Part shown: one piece after another, positions 1 to 5,481 of the stretch
Numbering within the stretch: position 1 is the stretch's first letter
How the letters are laid out: each line of letters begins with the position of its first letter
Assembly: GCA_002482845.1 (NCBI GenBank)
Contig: DLGT01000165.1
Span: forward strand, 1 to 7,501
Length of the DNA: 7,501 nucleotides
Direction: 5' to 3'
Origin: Saprospiraceae bacterium UBA7687
GTDB taxonomy: Bacteria > Bacteroidota > Bacteroidia > Chitinophagales > Saprospiraceae
Notes under the pieces: generated by a model
What the model was told of the DNA's origin: nothing
Seen by the model: only the letters and a program-made list of their open reading frames with translations
Databases searched by the model: none
Position numbers and translations under genes: made by a program

Positions 1-360
1 GTCTAGGATGGATGCTGTCAGATAAAGTTTGTCTCCTGCATTAACTGCTGGAGTATCTGTAGGTCTATTTACTTTGAGTGAGACGATGATTTCTCTTTTT
101 TCGAATGGTAGAAGATTGATAAAATTCCACTTAACGATACCGTCGGCAATCTGATCTGCCGTCTGAGTTGCTGAGATATAATCCAATAATGTCTCATCAT
201 ACGTAAAATTGAGAGTTCCGTTTTCCACTTGATTGCCGACATTCTCCCATACGATTTTGTATGATGCATCAAATCCTGGTCTGGCTGGTGGTGTAAGAGG
301 GATGACGGTGATATTGGTTTGTCGGAAGATGCCTTTGGGTGTGATGCAGAAGTCTTGGGT
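1..360 (-). repeat. Conserved C-terminal module, partial copy in gene A
   Basis: First 120 codons of the module, from TQDFCITPKG to TASILD at the left edge. Over bases 1-60 it differs from gene B at 8 of 60 positions (hand count), nearly all synonymous. Confidence 0.9.
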
Positions 361-2175
361 TATGGTGTCGGATGTGGATGGGAAAGTAACAGTGTATGAT
401 GTTGGTGTAACTTTGAAACGGCTTGGATGTTCTAGGATTGGAGTTATTGTGTGAGTTCCTTCTAACAAAGGGATGTGAAAATTTCCAGTTGAATCTGAAA
501 CAAAGGTTCCTAATATATTTCCGAAAAAACTTGAATTATTTAATTTATATTTAAAGTTAGAAATTTTAATGTCATGATCATCACAACCATTATTATCTGT
601 ATCATATACATTTTGACCTTGAATAATATTAGCCCGTCCAAATGTAGTGAATGAACAATATGAGTTAACTTCACATGAAGAAATTAGTCTTACCATATTT
701 TTTACTGAATTAATTCTATCTTCATCACAACAAACATATCTTAGAGACTCATTCGGATTTAAATCTAGATTTTCCAGCTCAATATATGTTTCTTTCATTA
801 GTAAATACACCAAAGAAGTACTTTTACAAGATAATTGTGTTAGTTTTTTCATCCTTTGAACATCTAACGTTGTAATGTCATTATAGCCACAATACAACAT
901 TGTTAAATTTTTTGCTTTTCGAACATTTATAAATTTGATATCATTGCTTTCGCAATTTAAATATGTTAGAGCATTTAAATCATCAACGTTTAATGATGTA
1001 AGTTGGTTAGATTGGCAATCTAAATATTCCAAACTCTCCAATTCTTGGATATCTAAAGTAGAAAGTTCGTTGTAATTACATTCTAGTTTTGTTAATTTAT
1101 TTAATCCTTTGAGATTTAATGAAGTAATTTTTGACGTATTACAATTTAAAGAGTTTAAATTTGTTAAAGTACTCAAATCTAAAGCTTTAAGATTATTACC
1201 TTTGCACCACAAATCTTTTAATCCCTTTAATTCATTTACGTCGAGTGAATTAAGTAAGCTATAGCTACAATCTAACCACTCTAAATTATGTAAATCACTT
1301 AAATTTATTTCAAAAAGTGTATTGAAAGTAAACGTTAAATTTTTCAGATTTGTTAATCCTTGTAGATTGATAGACGAAAGTTCATTATGATCACAGTAAA
1401 CAGTTTCTAAACTTATCAATGCTTCAATTTTTAATTCGGTAATGTCATTTTTTTTACAATTTAATGTTTTTAGTTTTGTAAACGCTTTTAGGTCTAATAA
1501 TTTTAGTTGATTTTCATTGCAATATATCGATTCCAAATTTAGTGCTCCTTCTATATTTAAATCAGTTAATTGATTACTACTACAAACTAAGTTCTTTAAA
1601 TTTGTCAAACCTTTTAAGTTTAAAGATTTGAATTGATTATTTTCACAAGAAATAACTTCAAGATTGGTTAATCCACCAAAATTTATTGTATTTAAGTCAT
1701 TATGACCACATATAAAGCTTTTTAGGTTTGTAAATTCTTGAATATCTATAGACTTTATCAAGTTACCTTTGAACATTAAATTTTTTAAACCCTGAAGTCC
1801 TTTTATATTTAATTTTACAATTCTATTAGCATTGCAATTTAAATCAGTTAATTTAGTTAAAGCCTGGACATCTAATGTTGTAATTCTATTATATGAACAA
1901 TTTAAACTAATTAAAGAAGTAAATAGATTTATTTCGCTTAAATTATCAATATCCTTAGCAAAAATTAGCAAATACTTAATTTGTAATGCTTCACTGATTG
2001 ATATTTCATTATCAAAATTTAAATCGGCTTTTGCATCTCCTACTCCATCATTATTGGTATCCACACAATAATAATTTACTAGAGCAATCCTGAAATCATC
2101 ATCTGAGAAGTTGATGATTTGGCTATAGCCACTAATACCAACAGACAGAAGCAAAATAATGATTACATTTTTCAT
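1..2175 (-). CDS. Gene A: secreted LRR surface protein, 3' end outside window
   Basis: Predicted surface protein with an 18-repeat leucine-rich domain. From ATG at 2175 the frame stays open for 725 codons to the left edge. Residues 1-18 form a signal peptide (MKNV, then a hydrophobic run, ending SGYS before Gln19). Residues 39-62 hold an acidic TSP3-like stretch and an EF-hand-like loop (DLNFDNEISISE). Residues 88-465 are 18 LRRs of exactly 21 residues. A cap with YVCC and NSYC motifs, an SdrD-B-like domain with DNNGCDD (about 509-612) and the start of the DUF7619-like domain (from about 617) follow. The last visible residues, TASILD, match B at residue 853, so by homology about 228 residues including the sorting tail are missing (total near 953). 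The ATG lies 21 bp after the stop of gene B, so co-transcription is likely. The frame, signal peptide and LRRs are seen; the surface location is inferred from B and C; the ligand is unknown. Confidence 0.95.
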   Translation of the reverse strand, partial: MKNVIIILLLSVGISGYSQIINFSDDDFRIALVNYYCVDTNNDGVGDAKADLNFDNEISISEALQIKYLLIFAKDIDNLSEINLFTSLISLNCSYNRITTLDVQALTKLTDLNCNANRIVKLNIKGLQGLKNLMFKGNLIKSIDIQEFTNLKSFICGHNDLNTINFGGLTNLEVISCENNQFKSLNLKGLTNLKNLVCSSNQLTDLNIEGALNLESIYCNENQLKLLDLKAFTKLKTLNCKKNDITELKIEALISLETVYCDHNELSSINLQGLTNLKNLTFTFNTLFEINLSDLHNLEWLDCSYSLLNSLDVNELKGLKDLWCKGNNLKALDLSTLTNLNSLNCNTSKITSLNLKGLNKLTKLECNYNELSTLDIQELESLEYLDCQSNQLTSLNVDDLNALTYLNCESNDIKFINVRKAKNLTMLYCGYNDITTLDVQRMKKLTQLSCKSTSLVYLLMKETYIELENLDLNPNESLRYVCCDEDRINSVKNMVRLISSCEVNSYCSFTTFGRANIIQGQNVYDTDNNGCDDHDIKISNFKYKLNNSSFFGNILGTFVSDSTGNFHIPLLEGTHTITPILEHPSRFKVTPTSYTVTFPSTSDTITQDFCITPKGIFRQTNITVIPLTPPARPGFDASYKIVWENVGNQVENGTLNFTYDETLLDYISATQTADQIADGIVKWNFINLLPFEKREIIVSLKVNRPTDTPAVNAGDKLYLTASILD
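781..1914 (-). repeat. LRR array of gene A: 18 repeats of 63 bp
   Basis: Residues 88-465 divide into 18 consecutive repeats of exactly 21 residues with no insertion or deletion. The pattern is LxxLxCxxNxLxxLxLxxLxx, e.g. LEYLDCQSNQLTSLNVDDL. Cys is present at position 6 in 16 of 18 repeats (Phe in repeats 3 and 10). Repeats differ a lot from each other, so the array is old or fast evolving. The 21-residue unit resembles short bacterial LRR classes such as IRREKO (class named from memory). Confidence 0.93.
1990..2025 (-). other. EF-hand-like calcium loop, gene A
   Basis: Residues 51-62, DLNFDNEISISE, keep Asp1, Asn3, Asp5, Ile8 and Glu12 of an EF-hand loop; Gly6 is Asn and position 9 is Ser. 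It directly follows DTNNDGVGDAKAD, a thrombospondin type-3-like run. Probably the weakest calcium site of the three. Confidence 0.6.
2122..2175 (-). other. Signal peptide of gene A
   Basis: Residues 1-18: a short charged start (MK), a hydrophobic core rich in Ile and Leu, then SGYS before Gln19. The small residue at -1 and Gln at +1 fit signal peptidase I cleavage. The sequence is unlike the leaders of B and C although the total N-terminal module has the same length. Confidence 0.85.
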
Positions 2176-2196
2176 AATTAATATTTTTTTTTATTT
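2176..2196 (-). promoter_or_regulatory. 21-bp gap B to A, AT-only translation start region
   Basis: Between the TAA of B and the ATG of A the coding strand reads AAAT, a run of nine A, then TATTAATT, with no G or C at all. There is no Shine-Dalgarno sequence, as usual in Bacteroidota, where AT-rich unstructured leaders serve initiation. The gap is too short for a promoter of its own. Confidence 0.5.
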
Positions 2197-5100
2197 TTAC
2201 AATTTAACAAATTTGACAAAAGCCAATCTATCCCCATCCTTCAACCTAATAAAATATGCCCCACTTTCTAATCCACTTACATCAATAGACTGACCGTCCA
2301 AGGATATTGATCTCATAATCCTTCCTGCAATATCAAATATCTCTGCTCTGGTCCAGTTTTCATTTGTGTCTAGGTACAAGATGTCAGTAACTGGATTAGG
2401 GTAGATATTAACTTCTGTGGTGATATCTTTGGTAAAAACAGGAAAAGCAACGGTTGTCTGTGCTTCATTTGTACGTATCGGGAAGTTATAATCAAAATAG
2501 ATATCTGCTAGGTTTTTGAGTGAGTCGCCAAGGACTAGGGTAGGTAAGGTCTTGATCTTAAAGGCAATGTAACCGTCATTATTAGCATCGTCGAATGGTA
2601 ATTGGATATTCTCAAAGATGAATTCTACTTTATTGCCTTCTATACGCGTATAAACTTCGTGGCCAGCATCTGTGATTTTTAGGGTGCTAACATCGAAGGT
2701 CTTGGTATCGATGATATCTTTCACTACGACATTTTCAGCGGCATAGTTGCCCGTGTTCTCGAAGCGGATGAGATAGTCCACGTACTCGCCTACCATATCA
2801 GGTTTTACACGATCACCTTGGAGACAAGTTTTGTCATTAGGGTCATAAGAACCGACGACGGTATTCTCTAGAGTGAAGATATTGTCTAGTATGGATGCTG
2901 TGAGATACAGCTTATCTCCTGCATTTACTGCTGGTGTATCTGTCGGTCTATTGACTTTGAGCGTAACGGTGATTTCTCTTTTTTCGAAAGGAAGCAGATT
3001 TGTAAAATTCCATTTAATGATCCCTTCTGCTATTTGATCTGCCGTCTGAGTAGCAGAGATATAATCCAATAATGTCTCATCATATGTAAAATTGAGCGTA
3101 CCGCTTTCTATTTGATTGCCTACATTTTCCCATACGATTTTGTAAGATGCATCAAATCCTGGCCTTGCTGGTGGTGAGAGTGGGATGACCGTGATGTTGG
3201 TTTGTCGAAAGACGCCTTTGGGTGTGATGCAGAAATCTTGGGTGATGGTGTCTCCTTTTTTAATGTCTTTTGTTATAAATTCTGGAGAAATTGTAAATCT
3301 TTGGTTTTCAACTGAAGGTGTAATTGTATTCTCTCCTATTGGTAGAGAAATTTCATATTTATTATCTCCAAGTAATATGTAACTCCCTGATTTATAAGGT
3401 TCTAAAATATTAAAATTTACAAAAGTCAAATTTTTATCTGTGTCATCACATCCATCATTATTAACATCAAACTTAACATTACCTCTCATTACTCCAAAAT
3501 CTACAAAAGGATCAAAAGAACAATATGTGTTAACGTTAACATTTTTATATTCCCACCATTCTATATGGGTAATTATTTTTTGTTTATTAATTTCTGAGCA
3601 ACATATATATTTAATAAATGGAATTTTAGAAATATTTAATTTTTCCAAAACTCTTTCAGATATTATTTGTATTGAGATTAACCCAGAATTTGAACAATCT
3701 AGATTTTCAAGTTCAGGCAAATTTAAAAGTTTTAGTGTTTTTAAAAAGCTATTGTAACTGCAATTTATAACTGATAATAAAGGCAAGTCTTTAAGATCCA
3801 AGGTCTCCAACATTGTGCTTCTGCATTCTAAATATTGAAGATTGGGTAAATTTGATATTTGTAAAGTACTTAAAGAGTCGAAATTTAAATTCAAGTTTGA
3901 TACCATGGGTAAATCTGAAAAATCAAATGAAATTACTTTTGAAATTGGGAAGTTAAAATATAAAAGTTCAGGTAATTTTGATAATTTTACATATTTGTAT
4001 GTGTTATAATAACCAAAATTCAGAACTTCAATTAATGGTAAATTTTTAAAGTCAAGGGAAATAATCCCAGAGTCCAAGAATTCTACATAATTTAATTCAG
4101 GTAGGTTTGCTAAAGTTAATGTTTTTAATTCAGAATTGGCTTTACAATTCAAATATGATAAGGAAGTAAAATTATTTAAATCCAAAGAAATTAAACCTGA
4201 ATATGAACAGTCTAAAATTGATAATTTTGGTAAATTTGCTAAAGTTAATGTTTTTAATAGAGCATTGTCCTTACAATTTACATATGATAATAATTGTAAA
4301 TCTTTCAGTACTAAAGATGTTATTTTTGTGGAGTAACAGTCTAAATCTTTTAAGTTAGGTGAATTTGTTAATGTTAAACTTTTTAAAAAGTAATTTGAGC
4401 TACAATTCAATTTAGATAATGATGGTAAGTCTTTAATATCTAGTGCAATCAATTCAGAACTTGAACAATCTAAAGAAAATAGTTTTGGTAAATTTACTAA
4501 TTCTAGTTTTTTAAATCGATTATTATTAGTTATTACTGTAGTTAACATGGGCAAGTCTTTTAGTGTTAAAGACGTTAAATTTGCATAGCAACAGTACAAA
4601 TACGTTAAACTTGGTAGATTTGTTAATTCCAGTTTAATCAAATGATTTATTCCAACAGTTGATAACATTGGTAAATCTTTAAGTACTAGTGCAAGTAATT
4701 GGGCTCTTGTTATGTTCAAACTCTTAAGATTAGGTAAATTTGAAATTGAAAAGTTTTGTAGTGAATCATTATCGTTAAGATAAATATTGTCTAATTTAGG
4801 CAAATCAAATAGAACTATAGATTTCAAATTTGAAGCAGGATTCCATAATTGTGTAAGATTAGGTAAATTTCTTAATGTTAAACTTGTTAGTTTCGGATTA
4901 TTATAAATTCTTAAATTCGATAATAATAAATAATCTTGCAGTTCTAATGAACTCAATTTGGTTCCAGAGCAATCTAAATATGTTAGATTAGGCAAATTAT
5001 TAAGTGATAAAGTAATTAGAGATATATTATTGTAGCAATCTAAAGTTGACATAGCCGGTAAATCATTCAGTTCTAATGAACTCAAACCAGAATTGTTGCA

Positions 5101-5442
5101 GGTAATATTTGAAAGTTTGATTAAATTATTAAATTTAATGTTAGTCAATGAATCATTGTAAGAACAATTTATTGAGATTAATGAATCAAAATTTTGAATG
5201 CCTTCTAAGCTTGAAATATTTAAATTGACAATACTCAATTTTTCTACTTTAAGCGCTTCACTCACATCAATCTCCTCATCATCATTCAAATCCGCATCAG
5301 CGTCACCAATATTATCACCATCCGTATCCACACACAAAGTATTCACCAATGCATTTTTAAATCTAGCATCTGGAAAATTTATAATCTGACCATAACCGAC
5401 AAAACAAAAAGCCAAAAAAGAAAAAACTAATATACTTCTCAT
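2197..5442 (-). CDS. Gene B: LRR surface protein with T9SS type A sorting domain
   Basis: Complete 1081-residue predicted secreted protein, probably displayed on the cell surface through T9SS. In order: signal peptide 1-18 (ending VGYG before Gln19); acidic Ca-binding-like module 39-62 with EF-hand loop DLNDDEEIDVSE; about 24 LRRs at 88-598, mostly alternating 22- and 21-residue units ending in NLPxL or DLPxL; a cap with YICC (614-615) and NTYC; an SdrD-B-like sandwich (about 646-735, turn NNDGCDD at 661-667); a DUF7619-like domain about 745-1001 (ARPGFDASYKIVW, GSYDPNDK, YLIRFENTGN, DIYFDYNFPI); and a type A sorting tail 1013-1081 (IYPNPVTD, AGRI, IDVSGLESG, KFVK). The ATG is chosen because it begins a proper signal peptide 39 bp after the stop of C; the stop is TAA. 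Compared with A and C the repeat architecture is different and the cap lacks one Cys. The architecture is clear; a role as adhesin or receptor is inferred. Confidence 0.97.
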   Translation of the reverse strand: MRSILVFSFLAFCFVGYGQIINFPDARFKNALVNTLCVDTDGDNIGDADADLNDDEEIDVSEALKVEKLSIVNLNISSLEGIQNFDSLISINCSYNDSLTNIKFNNLIKLSNITCNNSGLSSLELNDLPAMSTLDCYNNISLITLSLNNLPNLTYLDCSGTKLSSLELQDYLLLSNLRIYNNPKLTSLTLRNLPNLTQLWNPASNLKSIVLFDLPKLDNIYLNDNDSLQNFSISNLPNLKSLNITRAQLLALVLKDLPMLSTVGINHLIKLELTNLPSLTYLYCCYANLTSLTLKDLPMLTTVITNNNRFKKLELVNLPKLFSLDCSSSELIALDIKDLPSLSKLNCSSNYFLKSLTLTNSPNLKDLDCYSTKITSLVLKDLQLLSYVNCKDNALLKTLTLANLPKLSILDCSYSGLISLDLNNFTSLSYLNCKANSELKTLTLANLPELNYVEFLDSGIISLDFKNLPLIEVLNFGYYNTYKYVKLSKLPELLYFNFPISKVISFDFSDLPMVSNLNLNFDSLSTLQISNLPNLQYLECRSTMLETLDLKDLPLLSVINCSYNSFLKTLKLLNLPELENLDCSNSGLISIQIISERVLEKLNISKIPFIKYICCSEINKQKIITHIEWWEYKNVNVNTYCSFDPFVDFGVMRGNVKFDVNNDGCDDTDKNLTFVNFNILEPYKSGSYILLGDNKYEISLPIGENTITPSVENQRFTISPEFITKDIKKGDTITQDFCITPKGVFRQTNITVIPLSPPARPGFDASYKIVWENVGNQIESGTLNFTYDETLLDYISATQTADQIAEGIIKWNFTNLLPFEKREITVTLKVNRPTDTPAVNAGDKLYLTASILDNIFTLENTVVGSYDPNDKTCLQGDRVKPDMVGEYVDYLIRFENTGNYAAENVVVKDIIDTKTFDVSTLKITDAGHEVYTRIEGNKVEFIFENIQLPFDDANNDGYIAFKIKTLPTLVLGDSLKNLADIYFDYNFPIRTNEAQTTVAFPVFTKDITTEVNIYPNPVTDILYLDTNENWTRAEIFDIAGRIMRSISLDGQSIDVSGLESGAYFIRLKDGDRLAFVKFVKL
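2200..2406 (-). other. T9SS type A C-terminal sorting domain, gene B
   Basis: Residues 1013-1081. Hallmarks in order: IYPNPVTD, YLDTN, AEIFDIAGRI, IDVSGLESGAYFIRL and the terminal KFVKL. This is the type A (Por secretion tail, TIGR04183-like) signal that directs export by the type IX system; in studied members it is removed and the protein is attached to the outer surface. Confidence 0.93.
2200..3243 (-). repeat. Conserved C-terminal module, copy in gene B
   Basis: From TQDFCITPKG to the C-terminus. It recurs in gene C at 5485-6528 at about 92 percent protein identity and in gene A at 1-360 (truncated by the edge). It comprises the DUF7619-like domain and the sorting tail. The longest exact DNA match I noticed with C is 41 bases, 2471-2511 against 5756-5796; another is 32 bases, 2840-2871 against 6125-6156. 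Confidence 0.9.
3649..5181 (-). repeat. LRR array of gene B: about 24 repeats, mostly 43-residue pairs
   Basis: Residues 88-598. Repeat lengths in order are 22,21 four times; 19,21,21,21; 22,21 four times; 21,21; 22,21. The 22-residue unit has an extra residue after the Asn (e.g. LNCSSNYFLKSLTL); the 21-residue unit often has Ser or Thr where Asn is expected (LDCSYSGLISLDL). Nearly all end in an xLPxL turn. Cys occupies position 6 in 14 of 24. A last degenerate repeat (LEKLNISK) leads into the cap. Confidence 0.92.
4106..4258 (-). repeat. Direct repeat at 129-bp spacing within the gene B LRR
   Basis: An identical 24-base word occurs at 4106-4129 and 4235-4258, exactly 129 bp apart, both coding for LTLANLP in repeats 17 and 15. 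A diverged third copy begins at 4364, again 129 bp further, coding for LTLTNSP. This fits duplication of a two-LRR unit of 43 residues. Confidence 0.85.
5257..5292 (-). other. EF-hand-like calcium loop, gene B
   Basis: Residues 51-62, DLNDDEEIDVSE, carry Asp1, Asn3, Asp5, Ile8, Asp9 and Glu12; only the usual Gly6 is replaced, by Glu. It is preceded by the acidic run DTDGDNIGDADAD. Confidence 0.65.
5389..5442 (-). other. Signal peptide of gene B
   Basis: Residues 1-18: MRS, hydrophobic core ILVFSFLAFCFV, then GYG before Gln19. The Cys at 13 is preceded by Phe, so it is not a lipobox; signal peptidase I cleavage before Gln is expected. Confidence 0.85.
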
Positions 5443-5481
5443 ATCTAAACATTAAACGATTCAACAATTACACGATTAAAA
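5443..5481 (-). promoter_or_regulatory. 39-bp gap C to B, translation start region
   Basis: AT-rich gap with no Shine-Dalgarno sequence and no hairpin with a T-run, so no terminator separates C from B. It holds two AATCGT words 17 bp apart on the coding strand. No convincing Bacteroidota promoter (TTG, spacer, TAnnTTTG) is present; read-through from C is the simplest reading. Confidence 0.45.

Noticed and set aside
69..272. Minus-strand frame of 67 codons
   Set aside because: It overlaps gene A in another frame. The gene A frame here encodes the conserved C-terminal module shared with B and C.
781..1914. CRISPR-like periodicity (63 bp)
   Set aside because: The periodicity is of codons in an open frame; the units are diverged and there are no identical repeats with unique spacers.
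781..1914. Internalin-type adhesin
   Set aside because: Internalin LRRs are 22 residues with a different consensus, and these proteins have a T9SS tail and no LPxTG or GW anchor. Only a general LRR comparison is justified.
1..2175. Gene A as a pseudogene or fragmented gene
   Set aside because: Every codon from 2175 to 1 was translated: no stop and no frame change. It merely runs off the window.
3440..3757. Plus-strand open frame of 105 codons, and the other plus-strand frames at 233-454, 647-859, 1832-2071, 3185-3382, 4136-4336, 5198-5389 and 5944-6156
   Set aside because: All lie antisense inside genes A-C. Their length is explained by the repeat composition and they show no family resemblance or start region.
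5389..5442. Lipoprotein signal in gene B (LAFC)
   Set aside because: Phe before Cys does not fit a lipobox, the same leader in C fits cleavage before Gln, and a T9SS tail already accounts for surface attachment.
5443..5481. Internal promoter or terminator between C and B
   Set aside because: No TAnnTTTG element at suitable spacing from TTG and no GC-rich hairpin with a T-run; the short AATCGT duplication is not enough.
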